Program-made: the position numbers and the translations under genes
Assembly: GCF_046630445.1 (NCBI RefSeq)
Contig: NC_092338.1
Coordinates: 15,538,001-15,602,000 of the forward strand
Reading direction: 5' to 3'
From: Rutidosis leptorrhynchoides
Lineage: Eukaryota > Streptophyta > Magnoliopsida > Asterales > Asteraceae
Length of the DNA: 64,000 nt
In this document: positions 24,982 to 38,200 of the stretch, one piece after another
Position numbering within the stretch: position 1 is the first letter of the stretch
Layout of the letters: every line of letters starts with the position of its first letter
The notes under the pieces: generated by a model
Databases searched by the model: none
Seen by the model: only the letters and a program-made list of their open reading frames with translations
Told to the model about the DNA's origin: nothing

Positions 24982-25941
24982 ATGCTGTCTCTGTCTCAGT
25001 TGGAGTCTGAGTTTAGTTTAGTACCTAAATATAATGAGAGGTTAAAAGGGTTAAGACAAAAAGGGTACGATGTGAACTGGGATGTAGACTGGGAACTTTT
25101 AAGTGAAGTCGGGTTATACATGACGGTAGAGGAATTGTTGAGACAACGTTACGAGAAACCACAACCAAATGGAAATAATAATTATTGTTATAGGGATTGG
25201 AAAGAATTGGTTAATAAGGATGCGTATATTTTTCCGGAACTTTGCTTGGAGTTCCATTCCACATATTCTTTAAAAGAAGAGCCGGAAGACATGAATGATA
25301 AGGACTTCATGAGATTTAGATTGGGTGGTAAGGACCGTCGGATGTCTTTGGCGGAATTTACGGGTTGCTTAAAGATCTACTCACCGAAACGGATGGATGA
25401 GCAACACTTTAACGATTACATCTGGTCGGGTGCTCGGGTTTCTGATATTATGAATGAGGAGGCGTTTGACCCAAATAGTGTTTGGAAAGAGTTTGGATCC
25501 TCCTCCTCTTGGCCCCCCCGTGATGGTAATAAGTTCCCGTCTACAATAGATTTGGATGATATTAATTGCCGTTTGCTCCACATGTTTTTGACCCTTAGTA
25601 TTTTCCATCGGGCCGAGGACACTGACAAGGTATACTTGTCTGACCTTTGGTACCTGAAACAAATACGTTCCAAAGATACTCATGTCAACATTCCTTATTG
25701 TGTGGCCTACTATTTGAGACATGTCGCCGCCGCCGACAACCCAATCTGCGGTGGCCATTTTGTGACCTTAATAGCCGATCACTTTGAGGTCAAACTTGAT
25801 GAAAGTGCGCGGTTCAAAAAATATCCGACGGGTACCATTAGTGTTAAAGAGTGTGAGGATGCAAAAGTTATCTATCTGTGGAGTAGCGGGATATTCCTTT
25901 ATGATCCAGATCTAAAACAACCACCACCACACCTGAATTAG
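24982..25941 (+). CDS. Athila ORF1-like gene (LTR-element derived)
   Basis: This 319-residue ORF belongs to the Athila ORF1 family of Ty3/gypsy elements (gag side). Key signatures are FRLGGKDRRMSLAEFT (about residue 110) and the block IPYCVAYYLRHV...CGGHFVTLIADHF (about residues 235-270). The same block appears in the Athila-like ORF at 63338-64000 as IPYCVGYYL...GGGIFITLIAKYL. I see no LTRs, pol or primer site around it; instead it sits in the hAT-bounded unit. It may be a relic carried as cargo or a gene taken over by the host. A GAT repeat follows its stop. Treated as an element fossil, no further reconstruction is offered. Confidence 0.75.
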   Translation: MLSLSQLESEFSLVPKYNERLKGLRQKGYDVNWDVDWELLSEVGLYMTVEELLRQRYEKPQPNGNNNYCYRDWKELVNKDAYIFPELCLEFHSTYSLKEEPEDMNDKDFMRFRLGGKDRRMSLAEFTGCLKIYSPKRMDEQHFNDYIWSGARVSDIMNEEAFDPNSVWKEFGSSSSWPPRDGNKFPSTIDLDDINCRLLHMFLTLSIFHRAEDTDKVYLSDLWYLKQIRSKDTHVNIPYCVAYYLRHVAAADNPICGGHFVTLIADHFEVKLDESARFKKYPTGTISVKECEDAKVIYLWSSGIFLYDPDLKQPPPHLN

Positions 25942-25977
25942 AATTAGAATTAGAATTAGAATATGAATATTATGATT

Positions 25978-26032
<55 letters not shown>

Positions 26033-26040
26033 GCCCGTAC
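25942..26040 (+). repeat. Short repeats: GAATTA then GAT
   Basis: About four GAATTA units (25935-25960) run into a GAT repeat of about 18 units (25976-26031), directly after the ORF1-like stop codon. Confidence 0.9.
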
Positions 26041-26627
26041 CCAGAAATAATAAATTAGAATAATATTATGAACATGTGATGAAACTGAGTCGTGAAGTCA
26101 TACTTTTCTTTTGACTGATATTATGATTTATCGGGTCATCGGATATTAGACCCGGTATTTTTATTGTTGGGTCACGCGTTACTTTCTGATACGAGTATCA
26201 ATCAATCAACTGGCATTATTCTTATGGTTCTTGGGTCTGTGTCCTATTGCGATTTCGGATAGCGGAACCTGCTCTGCTATTGATATTGAGCTACTATTTC
26301 TAGTTTTCAAGATTTTGATTGAATTGAATTTGTTCATCCATTTTTTATCAATAAATTCAGCAAGTATTTGTTGTTTCGTGTATATATTGATGAAACATAA
26401 TAAAGTTTTTTCTGTGAGCTCAAAAACAGGACGAGCACCCTCATCTCACCTTGCTGGAAACTTCCGTGGTTGATTTAACAGAGTTTATTAAATATGTTGT
26501 ATCTGATGTGTATAACATTATTTTCAAGTAACCATTTTAACCAAAGAACAAAATCCACAAATGATTTAACAGAGTTTATAAAACACGACCACATTCACGT
26601 CCCATTTTTTTCTTAAAGGTTTCAGAA

Positions 26628-26664
<37 letters not shown>

Positions 26665-26990
26665 GTATATGTGTGTGTGTATATATGTACCACAACCCCT
26701 TAAATATACATTTTCAAACACACCTATTACCTATATGTATGTATGTATGTACACGAGAAATAACAATATCAATATCTAGAAACAATATTAGGCAACATCT
26801 TTAACACCAAGTGTAAGATTCTGCTCTGCCCATCTCATCTTGAACAACATCTTCACAAAAACCAATCATTAACAATATCTCCATTGCCAGCTGCAACACC
26901 ACAATCATAAATCAAACTCATAAACTGTAATCATTACGATAGTATTTATTACTAAGTTGTTGAAAATGGTAATCAGAAATAAAGATAGAT
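26041..26990. other. Noncoding 3' flank with TA/TG microsatellite
   Basis: No supported gene. A TA/TG/GTAT simple-repeat cluster lies at 26629-26690, and TGTA repeats lie near 26736-26750. Position 26975-26990 is the left target duplication of the next SINE. Confidence 0.6.
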
Positions 26991-28389
26991 AACATTGAGT
27001 TGTAGCGGCCTGTCTCTCTTAGCGAGAGGTCAGGAGTTCGACTCCGCTAGGGTGCAACATTGCACTCAATGTTATCCCTTGACCTGAAGAATCCACCCAT
27101 GTCGCCTTTCGCTTCGTGCGGGGGCTGCGGGGAAGGAGGGTTTTACCGGCCATGCCCTCGGATTGGTCCGAGTTTCCTCCAGGGCAGTAGTTGGGGGCGA
27201 GTTGTTGCTGATAGAATAATGAACGTTAACTCTACCTCGATCGGTAACTGGGATTGGTCCCGCCCTCCTAGTGGTCGTGCAAAGGATTATCTCACGGAGC
27301 TCAACAACCTAATAACATCTGTTATTATTTCAGATCGCCCCGACTCATGGAAATGTTCCCTTGACACATCCGGCATCTACACTTCAGCAGCACTGTCAAA
27401 TCTGATCAATAAGCTTAAATACGGCACAAACTCTAGAAACCTTTCACTACCTCAAAACAAATTCGTTCCACAAAAGATATTCATTTTCTCATGGAGGGCA
27501 GTTCAACAAAAAATCCCGGTTAGAAGCGAACTCGATAAAAAAGGAATTGACCTTCACACCATCTTATGTCCCTTATGTGAGCACCAAATTGAAACCATTG
27601 ATCACGCGTTGTTAAATTGTCAAAAAGTATCTTCAATATGGATACAATTTCTCGATTGGTGGAATCAAAACAACATAAGTATCTCTAACATCAATGATGC
27701 CATCATCTCGGATCAAGGCATATCACATAATTCCATTGGTTCTTCAATATGGCAAGCTGCTAAATGGATTGCGTGCTACATTATTTGGAAACATAGGAAC
27801 TTAAAGATTTTTTCCGGAAAAATATGGAACCCCGCTGTGATAATCTCCGAGATCCAATCTCAAAGCTTTAGCTGGATCTCAAATCGTTCACGGAAGAAAA
27901 CACCTATCGATTGGCATCAATGGCTACTCAACCCGTCATTTTACGTGTCACCTCCTTCAAACCGCATAGGCGTCAGTTAACATAACTAAATTCAAATCGG
28001 GATGGTTTCGTTATTCTATATAGCCTATGTGGGTTAGATTAAATGGGTTGGTTGTGTGTCAACTTTGTAGTCGCTTGATCGGCACGGTTATCCCCTCCTT
28101 CCCCGCTTGTTGTTCTTTTACGCAAGTTCGTCCCTCGTAGTGTTATCTAGTCTACGTCTCCCCCGATCATAAGTTCAGATAATTATTCCATATTTTCTCA
28201 GCTGATCCGTTTCGTTTATAGCATTGTATAAAAGCATATAGGGACTTGTATTGTAATATTCCATATAATAATAATAATATTTTTGCTTTTCAAAAAAAAA
28301 AGTTGGGGGCGAGTTGTGTAACTAAGGGAGATGAACGCGTGGGTGGTTAAGTCCTCCCGGTGATCTCAAACTGATGTTAAAAAAAGAAA
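26991..28389 (+). mobile_element. tRNA-derived SINE, split by a LINE
   Basis: A perfect 16-bp target duplication AGAAATAAAGATAGAT lies at 26975-26990 and 28390-28405. Near the 5' end is a pol III box-B-like GGAGTTCGACTCC (about 27031-27043). The 3' end is A-rich (28379-28389). Removing the nested LINE (27206-28300 plus one duplication) leaves a SINE of about 290 bp. The first 90 bases carry an inverted repeat (GATAACATTGAGT and ACTCAATGTTATC), so its 5' region may fold. Confidence 0.82.
27206..28300 (+). mobile_element. 5'-truncated L1 LINE inside the SINE
   Basis: This is 1095 bp, flanked by the perfect 17-bp duplication AGTTGGGGGCGAGTTGT (27189-27205 and 28301-28317), and it ends in an A-run. 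It retains the last part of ORF2, stopping at 27980: KIFIFSWRAVQQKIPVRSEL, the zinc cluster CPLCEHQIETIDHALLNC, then WKHRNLKIF. The reading frame has no internal stop within the LINE part, so it is a young, truncated copy. An apparent ORF start at 27060 lies in SINE sequence and is an accident of fusion. Confidence 0.9.
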
Positions 28390-28652
28390 AGAAATAAAGA
28401 TAGATGCTTTTATTTAATTATTAATTTTTTTTTTTTTTGTGAGGCAAAATGAAGAAAGATGCTCACCATTGTACCTTGCAATATTCGTGTGAATTATAGG
28501 GTTAGCCTACAGATACATCAACAGAAAATTATAACTATTAGATAAGGAACGGAAATTACATTTTTTTAACCGTTGTGTCAGTTTTTTGTGTTATATTTTA
28601 GTAGGGTGATGTGGTAAAATCTAATTAGAAATTAGGTGAGAAAAACTTAATT

Positions 28653-28655
<3 letters not shown>

Positions 28656-28738
<83 letters not shown>
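28656..28738. repeat. TA microsatellite
   Basis: An uninterrupted TA dinucleotide run of about 80 bp. Confidence 0.95.
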
Positions 28739-28740
<2 letters not shown>

Positions 28741-29156
28741 ATTAAATCTAGAAATTATGTGATTGGTCCCTGTAAAACTCACGAAAATACTCAAGCCCGT
28801 CAAATACATGACTAACGGATGGATATGGATTTAACTGACACCCCATTAGGGGCCGTCAGTTTTCGTTCGTCAGTTAGTGACAACTCATCTGACGAAAGGA
28901 ATAAATGCATGGTTAGAATGGGTCTACTTCAATCGAAGTTTCCTCTTTGTTTAAATACCAAATAGCCCCTCGACTTTCAAAAGACCTGTGACTACCCGAA
29001 AATTTTCGACCAAATTTAAACTTAATCTTTATATGATTCCGATACGATAAGAAAAGTATGTAATGTTGAGTCTAGAAAATTTTGGAACGATGTTCATATA
29101 TTCAATTGACCTTCGACTGCTCTCGACGATTCACGAACAATTAATTGTAAATAGAT
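28739..29156. other. Noncoding, no gene seen
   Basis: Unique-looking AT-rich sequence between two simple repeats. A GCCGTCAGTTTTCG stretch near 28853 has short direct repeats of GTCAGTTA type nearby, but nothing identifiable. Confidence 0.5.
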
Positions 29157-29281
<125 letters not shown>

Positions 29282-30002
29282 GTGGTAGGATCAAGAGGGA
29301 AGTAACCATTCGGGGGGAAGCGGGGGGAAGCAAATTTTTTTTTTTTTCGTTTTTTGAAAAAACTTTGTTCACGAACATTATAGATGAGATGAAAATATGA
29401 ACATTTAGTAGAGACACTTTGTGATAAATGTTTTTATTTTGACGGGAAAACGCTCGAAGAAGTAATATATAACAATTATCGTGTTTTTCGAGCGTATTTT
29501 GAGGTTTTAGGTATTGGGGTTTAGATATTAGGGTTTAGATATTAGGGTTTATAGGGTTTAGATATTAGGGTTTAGAAATTTAGGGTTTAGGGTTTAGATT
29601 TAGGGTTTATATTTAGGATTTAGATTGAGTTTTTAACACGAACGGTTTAGAGTTTAGGGTTTAGGGTTTAGGGTTTAGGGTTTGGTGTTTTGGGTTTATG
29701 GAATAAACCCAAAACACCAAACCCTAAACCCTAAACCCTAAACTCTAAATTGGGCTAAATTTTACTTCACAAAACATGAAGAAAAAAAAACGTTCATATT
29801 CTTCACGAACAATATTATCTTGAATGTTATTTTTGTCGATCGTTTTCCCGCCTAAATAATAACATTCATCATGAAGTGTCTCTTCTAAATATTCATATTT
29901 TCGTGTGATCTTGATGCCGGAAAAAAAAATTCAAAAAAAATGAATTTTTTTTTCTGCTTCCCCCCGCTTCCCCCCGATTGGTTACTTCCCCATTGATCCT
30001 GC

Positions 30003-30005
<3 letters not shown>
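29282..30005. mobile_element. Foldback element with telomere-like core, copy A
   Basis: This 724-bp element is almost entirely one inverted repeat. Its ends pair GGTAGGATCAAGAGGGAAGT (left) with the inverse of ATTGATCCTGCCCC (right); both then carry GGGGGGAAGCGGGGGGAAG. The centre holds runs of the plant telomere unit TTTAGGG (29510-29700) facing CCCTAAA (29703-29750). It sits inside a TA microsatellite, so its target duplication cannot be read. It is the same family as 39139-39871. Long arms and the 9-bp duplication of the second copy suggest a Mutator-type non-autonomous element. Confidence 0.82.

Positions 30006-30089
<84 letters not shown>
30006..30089. repeat. TA microsatellite
   Basis: A TA run continuing the microsatellite split by the foldback element at 29282-30005. 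Confidence 0.95.
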
Positions 30090-30092
<3 letters not shown>

Positions 30093-30530
30093 ATTCGAAA
30101 TATAATTTGAAGTATTATATGTTGTTGTTATTAAAAATTAATAAAATAAAAATAGGATATTATAATAATTATTGTTTAAAATATATCTCTATATATAAAT
30201 AAAGTATATTAAAAATAAATATTAAATGATTGTAATACTCGTTTGATGTTTTGATTGATATTAAGCAAGTTAAATTCAAACTTATGTAATTTTAGAATAA
30301 ACGGTGATACGAAAATGAGTTCTATAAATTTTAGGCTTATTAAAAATATATTTAGAAACTATTTGTTAAGTTTTAACACTTTTTATATTTTACTCAGAAA
30401 TGAGAGGGACAGTTGATGTAATTTTCATTTAACAAATTAAGGATCGAATTTTATACCATAATGACCAAAATAAATAAATATATTTAATTTAAAAATTTCG
30501 GATTTTTCCGAAGACTTTTATCCGCCACTG
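30090..30530. other. Right end of the hAT-bounded unit, noncoding
   Basis: AT-rich sequence without ORFs, ending in the ATCCGCCACTG terminus. Confidence 0.5.
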
Positions 30531-32477
30531 ATTTCAAATAGTGGACGACGATACACCGTCCGTGAAAACTGTCGGTAGAGTTTATAATTGATTCACACGT
30601 TTTTATTATAATTATTATTATATTAATATTATTATAAAACTTTTGTACGTGATTGAGGAACACTGTGTTAGATTGGGTAATATCAATCTATTATATGAAT
30701 ATATACTTACATCAACTACACATAATATATACTACCACCGATCAATTTTCCTTGTTTAAATCATCATATCACAACAATTGACAACTATCTATCTTCCATC
30801 TATAATTATATATGTATATTTAGTTATGAAGAATCAAAAACACCACCTTCACTCTCCTTCTTTCTCCCTTTTCTGTTTATACCTTCGGTTGTAACAACAA
30901 GAACACCAAACCATAACCCACCACCAATTAACACCATTACTCCTTTCTTGTTTTATTTTTCGTAAACCTGAAACTAAACCACTTAACAATCACTGTAAAC
31001 TGCTATTGTTGCCTTTACCTGATCAATCACTAATGTGAACCATGGTCACCTTACCACCATTGATCACAACCATCCACACAGACTTATACATAATTCAAAT
31101 TACTACGGTTTGTTTATTTGTTCGCAAACCCGAAACAAACGAAACCCATTTTTGTTTTGCTTGATCTCTCTTCTTCTTCACGATAACCACCACCCATGTA
31201 TCCACCACGACAACAACTGCAAACCTACTATATCTAAATGGTTGTGTTTGCTTCTCACTGCTATACTAGTTCATGCTTTTTCTCTTATACGTTTGAACCA
31301 CCAATACAACCATCAATAAAAATAGCAAACTGCTACTACTTCTTTTATTTTTATTGTATTTGTCACTGTTTCTGTTCAGGAAAAACTACCCCAAAATAGT
31401 CTATCAAACAACTAATTGATACAACATCTGATCATGTTGTTGTTCCGTTAGTACACCGTCAACAAGAATCACCACCACCGTTGACCCCTTGAACTTCCGG
31501 TATTGTTTTCTCCTTTCTTCTGTTCCGGTTCTTCCTTCGTTAAACAAACATCACGCACCACTTTGATAATCTTGTAAAAACCACTTTTTCTATATATATG
31601 TACACACCCGTATCACCATCACGTTCAATCACTCTACGAATGTTTCTTTCTGTTTTTACCTCGAATACACCACCATCAACAACCAACGTTAGGATTCATG
31701 AACATAACTATTATTACTCGACGATATCAACACAATAAAAACTGTTGCAGAAGCTCTCTTGTTCGACCCATCACCAAACTATTTTCAGTTAAAATCATCC
31801 TCGTCACCACCATAACAAACCGCCACACTCATCGTCAAAGAACCTAAAACCAATTGTAAATTCGTAACTACTATTGCCTGTTGAACGAAAACGATGGAAC
31901 CAGGATGCTGCCGTTTTTATTTTTATTTTTCTGTTTGATTTCATGCTCGTTGCTACTATAGCAAATATAATTTTGTTTCTTCTACTGTTAAACGAAGATG
32001 ATAGAAGAAAAGAGAAAGATGATGATGATATTTTTAGTTAACTAATTATAAAAAAACCGAAGACCCACCCATGAGTTTCTGTCGATTTCAGAAACCCCAC
32101 CAATTCTATTTCTTGCCGACGCCTATTTCTTGTGTATATCTGGACACCGGAATCTTTATACTTTCTTGGGCTGTGAATATGTGCTTGGGCTATGATCCAC
32201 GTACAAGTTGTTGGGCCAAAGTAAACTCGATCCAAGATCCATATCAAGTGATAAAGAAACCGCTACTATTATGTTTCTGTTGGGATTAATGCGACTGTAA
32301 CGATATTGATAGTATAATAATAAACAATGATGATAATTCTATGATGATAACGATTTGATGAGGATGATTATGGATTATGAATGATACAGATAATGATGAG
32401 ATAATGATGATATAGTTGGGTTTTAAGGCAGCCACATATATAGATTAAAAGAATTAAGATCCTTATTAAACCAGAAG

Positions 32478-32575
32478 TAACATGGCAGCTCAATGGTTAA
32501 GGGTGTTAGGGTTGAATGAGAGGTCGCGTGTTTGAACTTGATCTGGGGCATTTTTTTTAAGAAAAGATTTTAAAG
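32478..32575 (+). mobile_element. tRNA-like SINE fragment
   Basis: ATGGCAGCTCAATGGTTAAG resembles tRNA box A, and about 35 bases on GTGTTTGAACTTGATC resembles box B. A T-rich tail precedes an ATT microsatellite. No target duplication was found. Confidence 0.5.
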
Positions 32576-32581
32576 GGTATA

Positions 32582-32699
<118 letters not shown>

Positions 32700-33286
32700 G
32701 TAATATAAATATTATAATTGTTATTATTACTAATACAAGACTTATGATCATTTATTATTATTGTTATTATTAAGGTTATAATTATTATCATTATTATTAT
32801 ATCTAAAAGTATTTTAATTATCATTAGTATTATTATAAGTATTATTAGTATTATTATTATTATTAATATAAATAATTGTATTATTACTATAATTATGATT
32901 ATTATTATTACTATGAACATAATAAAATTTATTGTTATTTCATTAATACTAGTATTAAAATCATTTTATAAATTATTAGAATTAGTATTTATTACTAACT
33001 TAAGTATTATTAAAATTATCATTTGTAATAAAATTGTTATAATCATTATTATTATTATTATTATTATTAAATATTAGGTATTATTATCAAAATTATTATT
33101 TTCATTACAATTATTATTAAGTTTATCATTTTTATTAAAAACTACTATTATTATTAAAATTATCATTTATATTAATAGAATTATTAATATTATTATCATT
33201 AATATTAATATTAGTACTATCATTACTAGAACTACTTCTGCTAAAATTATATTAGTATTATTATAACTACTGCCATGATAAGCAAA

Positions 33287-33288
<2 letters not shown>

Positions 33289-33368
<80 letters not shown>
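33289..33368. repeat. TA microsatellite
   Basis: An uninterrupted TA run of about 80 bp. Confidence 0.95.
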
Positions 33369-33370
<2 letters not shown>

Positions 33371-33489
33371 ATATATTTAATACATATAACCTAACAAAAT
33401 TAATATTCTTAAGTATTTAAAATATATAAAAGGAATATATGAGAACATATATATCAATATAAAAATCACATAATTAATAAAGTTATATC

Positions 33490-34445
33490 TATATAACTTT
33501 GATCAATTACAGTTACGTGTATTAATAAATATCCAAATGATATAGGTTCGTGAATCCGAGGCCAACCCTGCATTGTTCAATATCGTCATATGTATTTTTA
33601 CTAAAAAATACAATATTGTGAGTTTCATTACTCCCTTTTTAAATGTTTTTGCAATATATATTTTTGGGACTGAGAATACATGCGCTTTAATAAATGTTTG
33701 ACGAAATAGACACAAGTAATTGAAACTACATTCTATGGTTGAATGATCGAAGCCGAATATGCCCTTTTTGCTTGGTAACCTAAGAATTAGTAAACCAATC
33801 TACTAATTGACGCGAATCCTAAAGATAGATCTATTGGGCCCAACAAACCCCATCCGTTGTAGCGGATGCTTTAGTACTTCGAGTTTTTATATCATGTCCG
33901 AAGGATGTCCCGGAATGATGGAGATATTCTTATATGCATCTTGTTAATGTCGGTTACCAGGTGTTCAATCCATATGAATGATTTTTGTCTCTATGCATGG
34001 GACGTATATTTATGAGAAATGGAAATGAAAATCATGTGGTCTATTAAAATGATGAAAATGATCGATTATGATAAAATAATGAACTCACCAACCTTTTGGT
34101 TGACACTTTAAAGCATGTTTATTCTCAGGATTGAAAGAAATCTTCCGCTGTGCATTTGCTCATTTTAAAGATATTACTTGGAATCATTCATGGCATATTT
34201 CAAAAGACGTTGCATTCAAGTCGTTGAGTTCAGTAAAGATTATGATTAAGTAAATGACAGATTAGATCATTTATAGTTGGATATTATGAAATGGTATGCA
34301 TGCCTGTCAACTTTCGATGTAATGAAAGTTTGTCTTTTAAAACGAATGCAATGTTTGTAAAATGTATCATATAGAGGTCAAATACCTCGCGATGTAATCA
34401 TATGTTATTGTATTCGTTCTTATGGATTAGGACGGGTAATTACAT
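33490..34445 (+). mobile_element. Old solo-LTR-like relative of the Tekay family (3' part)
   Basis: This is collinear with the last 0.9 kb of the plus-strand LTR at 46001-49435. It shares AGGTTCGTGAATC, TGACGCGAATCCTAAAGATAGATC, CATCTTGTTAATGTCG and GCATGTTTATTCTCAGG in order and with the same spacing (about 900 bp to the end). Divergence is much greater than between copies 1 and 2. No gag, pol or primer site follows, so this is a solo or truncated LTR of a related older family. It ends near GGACGGGTAATTACA. Confidence 0.72.
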
Positions 34446-34872
34446 GACCAAAGTATGGAGTAACAATTTTTTTTAATTGTTTTACACTTTCACCCGGGTT
34501 ACTAATTTTATTTAACAAAAATAACAAGAACTCATATAGAAATAAAGTCATTTTCAAAGTAAAATGCCTTCAACAAAGAAAACAAAAATGAGGAAGCTTG
34601 CACTTAGAAAACTACTAACTAAACGAAAATTATCTATAAACGAGTCACCCACATAGAAAAGTAGCCAAATTTTACTTGATGAAGCTATATGATGCTCCAA
34701 ATCCGACTAAAATTCATTACAAAATTCCAGAATTTAACGAAATCTAACGGAATATAACATTCAAACAGCTTCTTCGATCTTCAAGTTTACAAGTTAAGTT
34801 GGTTTACATTATCATACTTTTTCAAAGTACATAACTTACAATATTATTTTTCTGGACATATAGCCTACATTG

Positions 34873-34929
<57 letters not shown>

Positions 34930-35283
34930 AGTAACATTAACCCTGTATATAGTTATATATGTGGGAGTTTGATGTGATTTCAAGTTCATAATCAATTAAC
35001 ACATCTTTTATGTTTATATTTATATTTATATTTATATTTATATTTGAAAGTCAATAATTTATGCTCAAACAGTCAAACCTGATTTATAATGATGATTACC
35101 TTTTTTACGTTGTATAAAATTATTATTACTCCGTACAAAATACAAAAATTGCTTGATTTGTTAAAAAATATACACACTCACATAACTCAAACTATATTAA
35201 ATATAAATAATAGAACAAGTTACAGTGGTCCCAATATCTGTACAAACTATACTAACATTGTACAAGATGACTCTCTCCAAAGC
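34446..35283. other. Downstream flank of LBR-like gene, simple repeats
   Basis: No gene is seen. A TA run (34876-34928) and a TTTATA repeat of about six units (35006-35044) lie here. The last 250 bases should include the 3' UTR of the LBP/BPI-family gene on the minus strand. Confidence 0.6.
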
Positions 35284-38200
35284 CTATGAAGTGTAGATTC
35301 GAATGCGGCGGCTCTCGAATGATTCCTCATAACTAACGTCGCTGCACACTGTGATTCTAGATTGTGTTGATATTATCTCTGCATTTTGTAGCATAAAGCC
35401 GTTGATTATAGGCAACGGGAACCCTATCCCGAGTTTTGCATTTGCATAAGGCAACAAAACAGTTTTGATCATTGTCCGTATCATAGGCTGCAAAAACAAA
35501 AAATGGACACATTAATGTTGAATCTAAAGCAACATTAAAATTGTCCACAGTTTAATGGGTGTGTGTTTGTTGTTCCAATATAAAAAATAATAAAATAATA
35601 AAATCAAGTGCTTACCTGAATAAGAAGCATGTGCAAGGTGCCAATCTTGCTCCATTTTAACGACATGGTGAAACCATCCAGTTTCACATGACCAGAGAGG
35701 TTATTTCCGATTATCTGAACTGTACCTGTGCCACTCATTAACTAAAAGAAGAAAAACCAACATGTGAATGTCAGATGAAACAAAGATCATCTTTACATAC
35801 AATAACTCTGTATGTAAATATCATTTGATGCTTTTGCATTGGAGTTAATGAAGGTTACCAATGAGATACAAATAACGGGGATTGTTTCATCTGTTTTAAG
35901 AACATCTATGATCAAATCTGCAAAGACTGTTGCAGCAATATTACGTGATGATATCTGCACGAGTGGAGGCTCAGACAGAGAGATGTTCAAATTCATATCA
36001 GCATTTGGGTATTTTTTGTACAGTTGAGGAATAATAAATCTCCATCCTGCTGTGTTCAAAAGATTTTGTTCCGGAACTTTATCCACAATCCAGTGCATAA
36101 ACATAGCCTGAAAGTACAAATTTATGTGATTTCTATACAAAATTAGATTCTTCAAAACAAGAGGTGGGAAAATGGACAGTATGATGGGTTTTGGAATGGG
36201 TCAAAATGGGTTTGGGTCACAAAGTAGTAGTTTCTTGGTTCAGGTTTGGTCAGTTTGACCCAAAAATATACTATATTAACTGTATTAGTGTGTCAAAGAA
36301 AAAAAAAGGAGATTAAGAGTAATAAAAGTACAAGTTGGGGGACTTTCAACTCATTTAACTCATTCTTTTAATCGACCCATTTATAACTGCCACCTTTAGA
36401 TTATATCATACGGGCTGAATTCAGAATTTTAGGCATTACATTGTAGTAGAAGGTAAAAGCAGATTCGAAAACAGCTTCGTCTAGTGCAAATCCAATCATT
36501 TTTGAAGGATCTGAACAAGATACTGGTGGCTGCAAATGGTTGTGGTATTGAACTGTGTTGGATTTAGAATCTATGAATAACCCATTTATCTCGAACCCTA
36601 ATGACGTGTCACTCAAAAAAGGGTTGTTAACAAATGTAACGTTTAAAGAAACTTTATTAACCACTGGAATCTGTTTTGGAAGAGTTTGTAAAACAGATGC
36701 TAGCTTTGAAACCTCACTCTTCAGTTTCTTGATGAACGCCTTTTCTACTGCTGATATAATTTCATCTTTAAAAGCATCCACAATTCTAATAAATGGTAAA
36801 TTATTAAGATGAAGTCAAAAAAATTTGTAACAAAAATAAATAAATGTAATGATTAAAAAAAAAAAAAAGTAAATAATTTACCCTTGATAGAGCCAAGATG
36901 CTCCTCCTTTTAGGTGTACCGAAATATAATGTATAAGACAATTACATTCCATAACAGAAAGTTTCATGGATCCTTCTTCATAATCCAAACTTAGCAATGA
37001 ACCAATTTCCATGCCGCTAACCTTAAACACGAAAACTTTAACATTTCTTAGTTTCAATTATCAAATTCTCTACTAACATCATGTAAGATCACATGTCTAC
37101 TAAACTTCCCATTGTTATTGGCCATCTTTCCAAAAAACACAATGAGGCCAAAGGAATCCTCCGAATTTGACAGAGTAAGAGTTCCTTCGGGGCTACCCAA
37201 AAAGAGGAAGATGGAGCCCGCTGACCCTACGTTGCCTTTGGCAACCCACCAATCAGAGGCGGAACATTGTGGAGGCAAAAGGGGTATCTGCCCCGGCTCG
37301 TTTTCGGAAAAAAGATTTTTTACACAAAAAAAAAAAACTAAATAATAAGTTTTTTTTAGTGTTTACCCACATTTCATTAGTTTCGGCCCATCTCAGGTCG
37401 GGTTCAAGTTCCGCCACTGCCACCAACCCATCCTCGAAGGGCTAATGACAAGCTATTACCTCAATCGGAAACCCAACCATGTGACAGACGATTTGAGCAT
37501 GTGGCCATCTTCCAAAGTCTTCCACATGGAGGCCTCAAGTATCAATGGGTACCATTGAGCTACAAGCTCATTGATGCATGTCCACTAATTATGATTTTCC
37601 AAATATTAGTTCTAATATGATTAAAGTGAGAGGTAGCACATAATATAATTGCAATGCCTTGATTTCCTTATGCTTGGATTGCATACTCTTATTACTTAAC
37701 TACCAATGGTATAAGGATTATATTTTTCCTCTAAAATAAGCTAAAACATGGTAACAAACACTTATCATTTTATCAATGCTTATTTAAAAATAAAAAATAA
37801 AAAAATAAAAGCTAAATACTTGCTCAATTTCCAAATACTAAATCGATGATTAGATTCAATCAAACTTAGAAACTAGAAAAAGTACCTCAATAGCAGCAGT
37901 CCCATTATCCGAAATAGTAATAGGTCCGACCCAAGAACCATAAGAATAATGCCAATTGACACTCATACCAGAAGTAACATCCGACCCAGCAATAGAAATA
38001 CCAGATATACCAGGTCTAACATCCGATGACCCGACATTGACCCGGTAAAGCATAATATCAGAAAGAACAATACGTACTTTACCAATTACAGGGATTCTAA
38101 CAACCTTCTCAATTTGTGAAAGTGGAGTGGGTATTAATGATGAAATTGCTTTAGTTATAAGCAAATTTTTGACGAAATTAAGACCGTTTTGGTTTATGAG

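Noticed and set aside
27000-27060. Possible tRNA gene around GGAGTTCGACTCC
   Set aside because: No cloverleaf or anticodon arm; it is the head of a SINE with a clear target duplication.
31035-31319. 94-codon His-rich ORF
   Set aside because: Lies in C-rich leader-like sequence with biased composition; no family and no ATG support.
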